A stretch of DNA of 64,000 nucleotides from Owenia fusiformis. Lineage: Eukaryota; Annelida; Polychaeta; Sabellida; Oweniidae. The notes below the pieces were generated by a model. The model saw nothing but the letters and a program-made list of their open reading frames with translations. It had not been told where the DNA came from and made no database searches. Where the stretch lies: positions 20,795,759 to 20,859,758 of the forward strand of contig CAIIXF020000009.1 of the NCBI GenBank assembly GCA_903813345.2. Reading direction: 5' to 3'. How positions within the stretch are numbered: the stretch's first letter is position 1; each line of letters starts with the position of its first letter. Shown in pieces: positions 53,794-64,000 of this stretch. Made by a program: the position numbers and the translations under genes.

Positions 53794-53864
53794 TAATGAG
53801 TGAATTCTGAGTATTAATTTTAGGCCCTAAAATAAAAATTGATTGTTGCGAATGGCATGATTTC

Positions 53865-54162
53865 CTCGGGGCTCCAATCTCATCAGTTGCAATGCAATCA
53901 TACTGGGATCGATTCGAGTCGTTCCACTACTGCCCTTTGCGGGGGCTCGTTACCATACTGAATGACTTCCGGTGTCTCCTATGAAACGTTAGTTGACGGG
54001 CAAAAGTGGCCCAGAGAACCCGCCCAATCCCACTACCGGCAACCGGTTGGAACTGCTGCCCGAGTGTCTTGTAGTGCTATGATCTAAAACGCCGTACCTG
54101 TGGCTCGAACGCGGGACCTCCGTATCCTTCCGGTACGCTCGACCACAAAGCAGTCTCTACAC
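53865..54162 (-). mobile_element. tRNA-derived SINE
   Basis: On the - strand an A-box-like TGGTCGAGCGTACC (54131-54145) is followed by a B-box-like GCGTTCGAGCC (about 54102-54112), about right for a tRNA head. A GC-rich body of 240 bp follows, unlike the AT-rich surroundings. It lacks a tRNA acceptor stem, so it is not a tRNA gene. Confidence 0.75.
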
Positions 54163-54487
54163 CATGATATTACTCTGGCCAGGTGTCAAAACTGCTGGAA
54201 TTGTAATAGTTGATAATATTTTACTTGGATGAAAACGAATTAACATGCTCCTGATAATCCTATTTTTGTGTCACCACCAGAAGAAGAAGGTCTTGGTTGG
54301 GTGAATAATCATTCCTTTTGCAAAGTGCGCCAAAATTAGCTGGGGACCAAGTTATAAACTTCGCAAATGTCAGTGCAAGGGGCCAGGTGCACATAATCTC
54401 GATATGGTAAATGTTGTTTTCAACTTTATCTCAGATCAGAGACATTTAAAACAAAACATGTCTCTGCCCAAATGAATGCATGAGTGC

Positions 54488-54655
54488 CTCAGTCACATTT
54501 TCCCTACGTCGGCCGTACGTCGACCGTACGTCGACCCTAGCTTCGCAAAATCAACATAGTAAATGTATTATTTTACTATTTACGGAGGAATTTCCATTGT
54601 TTTCCTCTATATCCCGCCGTACGGTTGCCGTAGATCAAATGTGACCGAGGCATTA
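54488..54655. mobile_element. MITE with TGCCTCAGTCACATTT ends
   Basis: GTGCCTCAGTCACATTTTCC at the left and AAATGTGACCGAGGCATTA at the right are inverses with one mismatch. Inside the left end are three CGTACGTCGACC motifs. Confidence 0.75.
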
Positions 54656-54944
54656 ATAAAATTGTGATATACTCGCACAATACAAAACATACATGAATGG
54701 AATCCTGTGCAATATATATATTTTACGTGCAGTATGATTACTATATCGTGCAGTGATCCAGATCACGACATGTGACATTTGCATTGTTTGAAAATTAAAC
54801 GAAAAGAGAATTCTGTTGTCATTTTGGACAGTATTTTTTGTATATCTAGCTTAATTTGAATCTTAACAGATACGAGCAACAATCTATAGTATATTTAGTA
54901 AATACGTCATTGTAGACATCGTAAAATGTATTCAGTTTCATAAT

Positions 54945-54982
54945 CTAGTATTCATGACTCTCTGTTCCTCCCTGTCCAAGAT
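54945..54982 (-). CDS. CRIP-like gene, last coding exon
   Basis: 38 nt on the - strand, acceptor TGATTTTTCAG, phase 1 to stop TAG. It reads (G/D)[15 protein letters not shown], the counterpart of the conserved CRIP end G-F-G-R-G-G-A-E-S-H-T-F. The match in both sequence and phase makes the exon convincing despite its size. Confidence 0.8.
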
Positions 54983-57179
54983 CTGAAAAATCAAATGAAA
55001 TATTTTATAATCTTTATCGTATGTTTGATATTCATAATCAAATTTGTGTATGAGACAATAAGTCTATAACATTGTATGAATCTCACGCTCTTTAAAATAA
55101 AACATTTTATCCGACGAGAGACATATTATTCTTAACTTCAAAAGTTTAATTTTTTTCAAATTCAAGCACTGTTGCACCAACTTACATGACAATTATAGTA
55201 ACACATATATTATTTTTATACATTTCAAAAATTGTTTGTTCGATGTTACCTCCTTCTGATCCTGGGAGAGCTACCTTACAAGCTAAGTAACAAGTAGGCT
55301 TCTGAAAATAAAAAGCAAAATTGAAACCAATGGCACATACGTCTTGCCATATAATGAAGTATAGTTTCTATAATATGATTGAATAAAGCTGAAATAATAG
55401 ATGTCATCCTTGTCCTTCATCATTTTGCTTGGGCCAGACTGCCAAAGCCTTCCATGTTTATTATTATTATTATTATATCTTGGTTACCGCCATATTTGGC
55501 GAGCAATACCTCATTGGTATATTCCGTATTTTACGTATTTTACACTCGAAGATAGAGCCAGAAACCCCTCCTTGGAGGAGCCCTGTTTTCTTTTATGTGC
55601 ACAGGTACACAGACATACATGTACACACCACAGCCTTTTATACGAGTCGTGAACCACTCAGTCAAACACCCAGAATTACATAACGCACAAACAAACTTGT
55701 CTGAACCGGGAATCGAACCCGGGGCCAAGCGATATTGGTAACCTTGACTCTCTCTGCCACTGAGCCATAGCGGGTGGACTAAACTTGCAATAGTCACTAG
55801 ATTTAATGATTTTTGAAAACGTGTTGGTTGAATCTGTCTGAAACTCGAATGGCAGTTATGGGATGACCCTGACAATATACCTTTTGTGATCACGAACCAG
55901 CAAAACAGTGGAGGGTAACATTTAATGCAGATAAAACTAAGCTCTTGAAAATAACCTTGAAAACCAATAAATTTCAGTACCCAAACATTAGATTAAATAA
56001 TATCATTATCAAAACTGTGGACCAACATACAGTACACATTTAGGTTTGACACTCCAATCTAATATGAAATGGGGACTTCATATAAACAATATTACCAAAA
56101 AGCCAATGAGCGACTATCATTGATAAAGAAAAGTTCATTTCGTTTTAACCTACCCCAAAACATCTATAAACACTTTAGCATGTCCTATATAATAATTGCC
56201 ACTCCTACGAGAACAAATTACTTGAAAAAATCCAAAGGGACGCAGCCATTACATGTTCTGGAGGATATCGACACACTCGCTATGAAAACATCAGTTTTAA
56301 CAGAAGTAGGGGACTCTCTTCAAACTAGAAAGCATCAAAATGTACAACTAAACTTTCTTTCATTTAAAAATAAACTCCAAAAGTCCAAAAGGCGAAGAAA
56401 TAAATTTTACACTTAAAGCAAGGCTGCAATTAACCATGGTCGAATCAGAATGGGTCTAAATGCACTTAACTCCCAGAGGTATTCTTATTACCTCATTACT
56501 TGTTCAAACTAACTGTCCATGTTGATACAAGAAAGACGATGCTGTACATTTCTTCTTAGATTGCCCTCTATATGCTGCCCCAAGGAGAGCACTCGATCAT
56601 GAAAGCGTTAGCAGACACTGCTTCAGTAAACAGAGAATCTCTTGTAAAAATCTTAGTAAAGGGTGATCCAAACCAATCTTTAAATTTCAACCATAAAATT
56701 GTTGACAAGGTGCAGGTATTCATTGATTGTACTCATCGTTTTGTGTGACCACTTACTATTTCATGTATTAAACTAAACATATTTGTATTATGATCCCTAG
56801 GGAGACAAAGTAGCTATCATAACTAAATAAACTAACTAAATAACTAACTAAATAACTAAATAAATATGTTTAGTTTAATTAAAATTAGGTTAATTAAAAT
56901 CAAATGATTTCTCTAAAAAAATCATGAACTTTTTGGTTGTCAAACGAATAAACCAAGGCCCAGTCATTCAGCCTTTGAAAGAGGTACTGAAATACCAGAT
57001 GAAAATTGAACTAGTTAACTACTGAGTAATAAGTTTTGGTGCATTCTTTTATATGAATACTCTATTTCAGCACGGATGGATACATACCTCGGCATGGCCT
57101 CCCGAAGTAAGAGCTTTTTTGCACTCCTCACATTCAAGAGAAGATCTACGCCAGTTTTTGCTAGATGTCACCAGCTCAG
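54945..57179 (-). CDS. CRIP-type LIM protein with altered zinc ligands (5' exon not found)
   Basis: Small LIM-domain protein of the cysteine-rich (intestinal) protein family; relatives are cytoplasmic or nuclear adaptors. Three exons on the - strand join in frame: 57088-57179, 55250-55301 and 54945-54982. The order [10 protein letters not shown] ... L-T-S-G-G-H-A-E, then [14 protein letters not shown], then G-G-T-E-S-H-E-Y follows human CRIP1 A-E-R-V-T-S-L-G-K-D-W ... [30 protein letters not shown]. Oddities: W-H-R-P-C-L-K-C is W-R-R-S-S-L-E-C here, losing His and Cys ligands of zinc site 1. Three residues (H-E-G) are also missing before K-P-T-C. The exon with the N-terminal CxxC was not found; a 9-nt exon-like segment at 62594-62602 (-) has compatible phase but is weak. 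It is either a diverged working paralogue or an early pseudogene; intact splice sites favour the first. Confidence 0.72.
55250..55301 (-). CDS. CRIP-like gene, second recognised exon (KPTCYLAC)
   Basis: 52 nt, - strand, acceptor TTTTTATTTTCAG, donor G/GTAACA (weak), phase 0 to 1. [17 protein letters not shown] carries the last two zinc ligands with the usual C-x3-C spacing. Confidence 0.75.
55456..55779 (-). mobile_element. tRNA-derived SINE with (ATA)n tail
   Basis: The - strand begins CCACCCGCTATGGCTCAGTG (A-box TGGCTCAGTGGC) and has B-box GGTTCGATTCC at 55709-55719. A body of about 230 bp follows, ending in an AAT-repeat tail at 55458-55474. It lies in a CRIP-like intron, same strand. Overlapping open frames are not genes. 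Confidence 0.88.
55885..56870 (+). pseudogene. Remnant of a non-LTR retrotransposon (reverse transcriptase C-terminal part)
   Basis: Translated segments carry [15 protein letters not shown] (55905 on), [14 protein letters not shown] (around 56095) and, after a frameshift, a Cys-rich end with [11 protein letters not shown]. These are typical of the thumb and C-terminal zinc knuckle of CR1/jockey-like LINEs. Stops and frameshifts break it. The 3' tail is a run of AACTAAATAACTAAATAA units (56818-56862), as such LINEs often have. Confidence 0.8.
57088..57179 (-). CDS. CRIP-like gene, first recognised exon (LIM core)
   Basis: 92 nt, - strand, acceptor CTCATTTTAG, donor GAG/GTATGT, phase 1 to 0. 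Only this frame is open. It reads [20 protein letters not shown] and on to [15 protein letters not shown] supplies ligands for zinc site 2, while the preceding R and S replace His and Cys of site 1. Confidence 0.8.
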
Positions 57180-57904
57180 CTAAAATGAGATATTTCTAAG
57201 TGAAATGCAGATATTGGTATGCGCTTGTTCATCCATATGTATTATTACCTCATTTAATTTAAACAGTGGGTCAACCAAAAAATTCTAAAGACAAACGATA
57301 CAAATTCAGCTTTCCACCTTTAATTCAAACAGTTTTTTCAAATGCTTCATGGACTACTCGTTTTATTATCACAATCTCATCATCATTTGCATTAGCACCA
57401 TCACATTTTTTGTCTCCTCATCTCATATCATGTATACCATGTCTAGTTGAAAGCCCATGTGTATACTTATGAAGCTCATCATTTTATATGATCCTTGTAT
57501 TTTCTGCTTGACGAAATACCGTATGAAAGCCAAAAAGGGTAAGGGCATTCTCGGGAGAGCATAACAAACACTACAAGAAAAAGAAACATCAGGTTCATAA
57601 CTAGCCACGTGGACATATAGTCCTCGATATCCCAAACTATTTAATCCAACGCAGAGACACTATGTCCTTATACACATTCCTACCATAAAATCAGGAACCA
57701 AACCATAATTCAAAACAACAACACCATTAAGCCATCCATGCATCCATATGTTCTTTTTTCCTACATTAGGGTACAAGATGAACGATACATCTGTCAGCCT
57801 TGACAAGTAAAGAGTGAACCAAAATCAGGGGGTCCAGGGTCTTCAAGCAGGACTGCATGAAGCAGATTTAATTCAGTTGATAGCTACATTAGCCTAGATT
57901 TGCT

Positions 57905-58640
57905 TTATAGTAGATGGGTTAACTACATTTGGACTTCATTGTATGATGCAAATGTCCGCTTTGGCATGGAAGTTCCTTAGGGCAATAGAAATTAATTTAT
58001 CCAAAGACACAAGCTAGATGGCGCTTTATATTGGAAATATACACATTTTTCAAAATGGCCGCCAAAAATACATCAGAGACAATATATTTGCTTCTGTGCA
58101 TGCTACAATTATAAGATTGGTGTCAAAAAATACAGTGATGTAGTCATAGAATCTATTTTATTAGATCTTGAGTCTTGAAAATTAAAAACTTGGACTTTAT
58201 ATATCAAAATATACGCATTTTCCAAAATGACTGCCAGAAATATAACATAGAAGATATCTTACCTTACGAATACTTACAAATTAAGATATCTTACCTTACA
58301 AAATGTCCCATCTGGCATGGAAATACCTTAGGGCAATAGAAACAAATTTATCCAAAGACACAAGCTAGATGGCGCTTTGTATTTGAAATATACACATTTT
58401 TCAAAATGGCCGCCAAAAAAAACATCAGAGACAATAGCTTTGCTTCTATGCATGCTACAATTATAAGAGTGGTGTCAAAAATACATTAATGTAGTTGTAG
58501 AATCTATTTAATTAGGTTTCGAGTAAATTCAGCACTTGCACTTTATATTCAAAATATATGCATTTTTCAAAATGGCTGCCAGAAATTTAACAAAGATGAT
58601 ATCTTCGCTTCAAAGATTGCTACAATGATAAGAGTGGTGT
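57905..58640. repeat. Left arm of a large inverted repeat (pairs with 60290-60735)
   Basis: It contains TAGTAGATGGGTTAACT, TTTATCCAAAGACACAAGCT, AGATGGCGCTTTATATTGG and three TTTTCAAAATGGCCGCCA-type monomers of about 150-180 bp. All return in reverse complement in the right arm. These are related to the 'AAAATGGCGGCCATTTT' families. Confidence 0.75.
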
Positions 58641-59273
58641 CAAAGTATTAAACAAATACTGGATGACCATGAGGTGGATATGCCAGAATACCTATCCGAG
58701 GAAAAAATACTAGGCGAGGCGAAGTAAAGTAGGCTAAATTCAACATATAAATTCAACATAAACTCAGCTTATTTCCTTCAAAATTAGTTATTTGTTTTTA
58801 CAGTTATTTTAAAGAAAAAAATCATCCCGTCCCTCATCAGAATTTTTAGATAGACAAAAAAGGTAATATAAAAACCGTCATTCCCGTATCAATTTTGAAA
58901 AATAGAAGAAAGAGAAACAACTAATTTAATTACCCTGGCCTAACATAAAATACAAAGCCACTAGCTAGCTCATACAGTATACTTACCCCTTGCAAATTGT
59001 AATTTATTGAATTCACAGTAAACCCATCAATTTAAAAAAAAGAATATTGTTCTCATGGATATATTATTCATGTTAAACTAACTATGAAAATATAAATATG
59101 AAATAATATGTTAGCTTGAAGTCATATATAAGATGAAAATATATGTTCATGCATTTGCATTTTTCCAAAGGGAATATATTCCCATGTAAGTAAATACAGG
59201 TGCAATATATAATTTATATGTATATCTATGTCATCTGTCTATACATGCGCGTATAGTGATACATTTGAACAAG

Positions 59274-59351
59274 ATGATGGTTCTGGAAAGAAATGAGCGT
59301 GGCAGATTTGCTAAAAAGCCACATACACCACAAAAGCAAGACCAATTTGAA
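59274..59351 (+). CDS. Possible first exon of an unknown gene or element
   Basis: ATGATG opens a frame that reads M-M-V-L-E-R-N-E-R-G-R-F-A-K-K-P and on to K-Q-D-Q-F-E, then a consensus donor A/GTAAGT. It is basic and coding-like in composition, but nothing downstream can be joined to it with confidence. It lies between the arms of the inverted repeat, so a transposon origin is possible. Confidence 0.25.
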
Positions 59352-60139
59352 AGTAAGTTCATTATTCTCAAGGGTACACTTCAAGTGAAAGCTTCATTGC
59401 TACAGAGTGGCCTATCATTCTGAGACAAATGTATTATCCAACGATTGTGATTTTCGAAGCTAAAATATAATATCTTGAGCAGATGGAAATACATTCCCAT
59501 GAGATATGTATATATAGTCAAAAGTGATAACTATTTATTGTGTGTAATAAAACGTATCCTTCGCCAACTGCTTTCGTTTGAGATAATTATCATGAAATAT
59601 TTTTAAATTAATTTGTATGTGTGTCATTGATCCTAATCCACCCTGTAGTCTGGTGTTTGTAGAGCATTGCACCTCGTACAACTTATTCTCACAAATATCA
59701 AACCTCATTTACTAATTAATTTTTTGTGTGAATATGAAGAGTCCAAGCATTGCTTTTTTATGTTTACTGTATAGCTATATTTAACCTTGATATCCATGAT
59801 TTTTTAAAACAAAATCTCACCGTTAGATTTCGAGCTATTCATGTTTACTCATTTTTCTAATTGGAAAACAATGCAAATCTCATTTTTTCAAAGGGAAAAA
59901 ATTGAAATTCTAAGACGGTGAAAAATCATTAAAAAATACACAGATTCAGAATCCGGCAAGCATTTTCCCTTATTCCTCTCCGTTAAGAAGTTTTGTAAGG
60001 TGGTGGATCCCTTTAATATAATGTAACCATACAATGACGACATATCTAGTACCTAATAGCTAATGAACTCCTTCTCTGGGACATTTTGAATTTTATGAGG
60101 CATTGATCATAAAATTAATATCATCTTTAATTTAATTGA

Positions 60140-60275
60140 GTTCATATGGCCATACTTTGAAGGAATCCGAAAATAATTGCAAAATCAGATATAAGACAGA
60201 CGATGGACTGACAGACTGACGGACGGAGGGCTTTACTATATCCCCACTGAACTTTCTTCGTTGGTAAAATAAAGA
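60140..60275 (-). mobile_element. 5' end of an ATCCCACC-family element, reversed
   Basis: Read on the - strand: TACCAACGAAGAAAGTTCAG, GGGGATATAGTAAAGC, then CCTCCGTCCGTCAGTCTGTC. This is the same order as in elements A-C. Only the first 130 bases are recognisable. Confidence 0.6.
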
Positions 60276-60289
60276 CTATAAACCTTATC

Positions 60290-60735
60290 AAATGGATTCT
60301 ACCACCCATTAATGTATACTTGGACATCAATCTTACTATTGTAGCATGCATACAAGTGAAGATATCATCTTTGCTACCTCTCTGGCAGCCATTTTGAAAA
60401 AGGTATATTTTTTAATATAAAGAGGAAGTTTCTCATTTTCAAGACACAAACCCACACTAAATTGATTCTTCACCCACAAAATGTATATTTAGGCACCAAT
60501 CGTATCATTATAGTATGCCTAGAAGAAAATATATTGTCTCCGTTGTATTTTTGGCGGCCATTTTGAAAACTGTGAATATTTCCAATATAAAGCGCCATCT
60601 GGCGTGTGTCTTTGGATAAATTTGTTTCTATGGTCCTAAGGTACTCTCATGCCAAAGGAAACGTTTGCATCATAGATTGAAGTCCAGACCCCCTAAAATG
60701 CAGTTAACCCATCTACTATTACGATTCAGTTGTTA
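60290..60735. repeat. Right arm of the large inverted repeat
   Basis: It carries TTTTTGGCGGCCATTTTGAA, AATATAAAGCGCCATCTGGC, GTGTCTTTGGATAAATTTGT and GTTAACCCATCTACTA, the inverse of the left arm in the reverse order. The spacer between the arms is about 1.65 kb. Confidence 0.75.
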
Positions 60736-60810
60736 AACTAAGCTTCAAACAGTTCAATACACATAATACCGAGGGTTAGGAAACTCACCTCTCAATCTCG
60801 GGGGTTCACT

Positions 60811-60912
60811 GGCAAATTTTAGTTTAAAACTGATCGATAAAAGAAAAATGACGAAATTTCTTTAAATTTCGTCATATTTCTATTCTCGATCATTTCAAAG
60901 CTAAAATTTGCC
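60811..60912. repeat. Near-perfect 102-nt hairpin (49-nt arms)
   Basis: GGCAAATTTTAG pairs with CTAAAATTTGCC at the outside and ATGACGAAATTT with AAATTTCGTCAT at the inside, with a loop of about 4 nt. By eye about 43 of 49 positions match. It can be a small palindromic MITE or a hairpin RNA; nothing decides between them. Confidence 0.85.
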
Positions 60913-61540
60913 GACTGGAAGCTGTATTCTTATTCCATACACAAGAAAATTGCATATCTTGTCAATGAAATGGTAAATAAAAAGAAATCTGACCCGATTC
61001 TTGATTTCCTTGGAAAAATCCAAGTATTTCCAACCCCACATTACAAAAATCTACAAGAATGACTGTCATTTTATAAGAATTGTGTGTTCCTCAATGTACT
61101 GGGAATCTGATGAGCCTGTTTCTAGATAAGGAAACACTGTAAAATGATCACAGGCCACCGAGTAAAATCACACCTACCTCTCTCTGGATCAAAAATGGAG
61201 CTCTGCGTCCAGTATCTCGGTTTGTACCAGACGAAAATACTGGACTCGTTTTTACCCCTATAGGATTTGTTATTGACAAACACTCAAGCAATGCTAACTA
61301 TGAGGAAGGCGAGGCAATCATGAAAGTTATCAAAGAATTTATTAAAACCAAGGAAGTACAACTTCCATTTTGGTCTCATCTTTTTCATTTTGCCTCACTT
61401 ATTTTTGGATACTTGTCTATGCCCCTGATGACCGACAAATTAAGTCAGCTAAAATTTTATATTGTGAAATACACATGGCATAGAATGCTCGAAGATGACG
61501 TCTGATAGGGCATATTGAATAAAAATTCATTTAAGAATTT
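60913..61540 (+). pseudogene. Broken open frames of unknown origin, ending with stop and poly(A) signal
   Basis: A frame reading D-W-K-L-Y-S-Y-S-I-H-K-K runs 60913-61065 and stops. A second reads F-I-R-I-V-C-S-S-M-Y-W-E-S-D-E-P. A third, about 120 codons (61143-61505), contains W-I-K-N-G-A-L-R-P-V-S-R-F-V-P and A-N-Y-E-E-G-E-A-I-M-K-V-I-K-E-F and a hydrophobic stretch H-L-F-H-F-A-S-L-I-F-G-Y-L. TGA at 61503 is followed by AATAAA at about 61519. I do not recognise the family. It may be a decayed gene or mobile-element protein; the last part could still be a terminal exon. Confidence 0.3.
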
Positions 61541-61549
61541 TGTTTATAT

Positions 61550-63470
61550 TTTTATGAATGCTGGGGACGCTGTATAAAAACGACAATTTCAAAATATGTA
61601 GATCGGGGAAAGTGTAATGCATAACGCGTCGCTATATACTATTTTCACATTTTTATTGATATTAGGTTTCAACTACAAATATATGATATATTCGAAGTCC
61701 AAAAATGGCTTAGTTTCAGAAATATCACAAATTTAAATTCAAAGATCGTTACAGTTGGACGACACATTGCCTTAACCCATCAGTTTTATGACGTGCACAT
61801 CCGCGTGGGACTATATCTTTACAGCGGGGATTTCAAGTTTTTGTCAGTACAGACATAGAAAGTTGCGGTTCTCATACGCGCGCGTTTTTTAATATTTTCA
61901 TTTGAAACTTGCAGGAACGGTGCTTTGAATCTAGCTCTCTACTCTTTGAAAACGTCATGTATAATCAATACAGTTGAACTATTTATTTTTTGTCGTGAAA
62001 ATATTATTTTTTTAGTTTATTTTTATTTTACAACTTTTTGGGAAAAAATGTAACAAATTTTTATTTCTTGTCATATTTATCCGATATTTTGTCATCATGA
62101 CATTCGAGATTCTTTTTAATGATGGTGCAAATTTCATAACAATTGATGAATTTTTATTATCAGTGTTATGTTTTCCAAAAACGGTGTACCACTGTGCATG
62201 TTTCTTTAATTGACGGCACATTTGCCTTTAATTGGGCGAACGTACAGGTCCCAACGCAATAAGCTTTATTTGATTTAATACACTCAAAAATATAGTTTGC
62301 TATCAAATCGGAATGTTCATAAAACATAAACCTTTCCTTTGTTTTCCCAATTCTAAAAGCAGGCCAAATAAATTATGATAATCGTTTGACTCTCGAGACT
62401 ACAGAACTTGAACTTGAACATACTAAAATCGAAGTTACCTATAGTTACGCTTGTAAAGTTAATTACATGTTTAACGGCCTGCTGAGTGAATGTATCTAAT
62501 CAAATTTGTGACATACCCATAAGATCGTAGATGACAAGTCTAAGTTTAAAATGTAATTTGGATTCGTAAGAAGTATTTCTGTTTTAAACTTACCTTTGCT
62601 GTCTGAAAAAGATCAATATTCATAGACGGGGATGTTGAAACCTATATTTCCTTTGAATGACCTGCATTTGTACTACGAAATGATCCTGTGGAGAAAAATT
62701 GATGAATTCCTAACAGCTAGTTCTAGCAAATCTACTAGATAGTATAAGCTTACTTTCTAAAAGTATTTCAATATTAAAAATATCTATTCAAATGTTTTAT
62801 TTTTAAAATGATCTTGGCTTCCCAATGTGTGACTAATGAAGAATGCTTTTTACCACATCAAACTTAAGACGTGAACTTGACAATTACTCGATATATGTTA
62901 TAACGCAATTTTCTTTCATTTTCTACAAAAATGGTATGTTTTCGAACGGTCACTTATGTTAATCTATGACCGTGGTATGAATGAAAATTAAAGAACTGAA
63001 CCAAGTATTGTCGACTTGTTTGAATTATAAGATTTATTTTGATTGATTTAACCTCTTCTTGAATTTTAAAACGTTTGTCCGAATTACATCTGCTATGGAA
63101 TTAAAGTTCAAATATACCTCAGAATTGCTTATTGAATTAACCTAGCAATTAATTTGAAAATAATTCTTTACATAGGTTATATATCATAGATCATAGATAT
63201 GTAAAAAATAAAAATGTGTTTTGAAAGATGCATTGATAACAAACGTTTTTGCACACGTGCCATTTCCACTTTCAGCCCACTCAAAGCACGAAATCCCGTA
63301 TGACGTAATATAACGAAAATGCGCAGATAATTGATATTTTTTATTTTAATTCAACTCACATTGACCGTTCAGTTATGAACGTGTTTAATGTTCTCATGTT
63401 AAAATAAATATATATGTGGAAAGGCAATGGTTTAAAGCTTATGAAACTGTCAAAATCATAATTCAGTTTT
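61550..63470. other. AT-rich stretch, nothing recognised
   Basis: No exon, RNA gene or clear repeat is seen except the 9-nt exon-like segment at 62594-62602 on the - strand mentioned with the CRIP-like gene. The 69-codon frame at 62012-62221 has no motif. Confidence 0.4.
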
Positions 63471-63479
63471 TAAAATAAG

Positions 63480-64000
63480 ATATTGACATGCATTCACGCA
63501 CATGAAACATTATCTCTTTTTGTGCGATTCAAACATAAAAATCTCATTACAGTTGTACATAAGAACCAATCTTAGCCATGACTTTCTAATAGAAGGAACT
63601 AAATTTGAATCAAAAAATAATTCTGTGTAAAGATGATTCCCCATAGATATAATAAATGTCAAAAAATTTATCAAAAATAAAATACTCACACGCTTTTAAG
63701 CACACATGACCTTTTCCAGTTTTGCTCATTTAATTTACCTTGAAAACCAAGGAGACCGAACGCAATTTCTAAATACAACCTTGATACGTGTACCAGGTCT
63801 ATAATTGCATTTTCTCATGGAAGGAACCAAGCAAAAATTATAAAAATAATTCTGCGTAGAGGTGATGCTTCACAAATAATAGTAATGTCAAAAAATTAAT
63901 TCATTTCTTCAAAATTAAATACTGACACGCATTTACGCACACATGACATTTTCCAGTTTTGCATAATTCATTTACCTTGAAAACCAATGAGACTGGACGC
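63480..64000. repeat. Diverged tandem duplication, unit about 238 bp
   Basis: CACACATGACCTTTTCCAGT...TTACCTTGAAAACCAAGGAG (from about 63701) recurs as CACACATGACATTTTCCAGT...TTACCTTGAAAACCAATGAG (from about 63939). The preceding AATAATTCTGTGTAAAGATG/AATAATTCTGCGTAGAGGTG shows the same spacing. A third, more diverged copy begins near 63485. The array continues past the window end. Confidence 0.8.

Larger units (their letters stand above)
50447..54944. other. 4E-BP 3' flank and intergenic DNA between convergent genes
   Basis: Possible poly(A) signals for 4E-BP are AATAAA at 51430 and 51438. The rest holds small MITEs (52598, 53184, 54488) and a SINE (53865). No further exon was recognised in this stretch. 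Confidence 0.4.

Noticed and set aside
54101-54148. tRNA gene on the - strand
   Set aside because: Same reasoning: tRNA-like promoter boxes heading a 300-bp SINE.
55709-55768. tRNA gene on the - strand
   Set aside because: A and B boxes are present but no foldable acceptor stem, and a long body with an (AAT)n tail follows. It is a SINE.
62594-62602. 9-nt microexon or start codon exon (M-N-I-D-L-F-Q-T-A-K) of the CRIP-like gene
   Set aside because: Good donor and acceptor, but nine bases carry too little information. The ATG-containing reading ends in phase 0 while the next exon needs phase 1.

Overview
The window is eukaryotic: AT-rich DNA with short exons joined by consensus GT...AG sites, long introns and many small repeats. 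The repeats include tRNA-derived SINEs, a decayed non-LTR retrotransposon and elements with internal tandem monomers built on the palindrome AAAATGGCGGCCATTTT. This repeat style and the gene set suggest a lophotrochozoan, most likely a mollusc (perhaps a bivalve). The taxon is an inference, not read directly.

Four protein-coding genes can be supported. (1) A cadherin-23 (CDH23) orthologue on the + strand, from about 2.77 to 40.84 kb. I can chain 34 exons in one reading frame (about 1,917 codons). They encode 14 cadherin repeats, a membrane-adjacent region, one transmembrane helix and a cytoplasmic tail ending in ITEI. The signal-peptide exon was not found and probably lies before base 1. Repeats 1-6 resemble human CDH23 EC1-6 and repeats 7-14 resemble EC20-27, so this is a short form. 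The first part of EC1 is encoded by two interchangeable exons. (2) A galactose-3-O-sulfotransferase (Gal3ST family), intronless and nested on the - strand inside a CDH23 intron (18.56-20.12 kb). (3) A complete three-exon eIF4E-binding protein (4E-BP) of 120 codons on the + strand (46.66-49.99 kb), with TOR phosphorylation sites, eIF4E-binding motif and C-terminal TOS motif. (4) The 3' part of a CRIP-type LIM gene on the - strand (57.18 back to 54.95 kb), convergent with 4E-BP, in which two zinc ligands of the first LIM finger are replaced.

Layout: 0-2.7 kb, intron or 5' flank with two candidate microexons; 2.8-31.3 kb, the ectodomain, TM and first tail exons, with repeat-filled introns; 31.3-40.8 kb, two large introns and the last tail exons; 41.5-46.6 kb, intergenic DNA with MITEs and a hairpin minisatellite; 46.6-51.5 kb, 4E-BP; 52-57.2 kb, SINEs, MITEs, a LINE remnant and the CRIP-like gene; 57.2-64 kb, a large inverted repeat, broken ORFs of unknown origin and a diverged tandem duplication.

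The genes are not an operon. The adhesion receptor (tip-link type in vertebrates), the Golgi sulfotransferase, the TOR-controlled translation repressor and the LIM protein look functionally unrelated. Comparisons with human CDH23, 4E-BP1, Gal3ST and CRIP are from memory of those families; no search was run.
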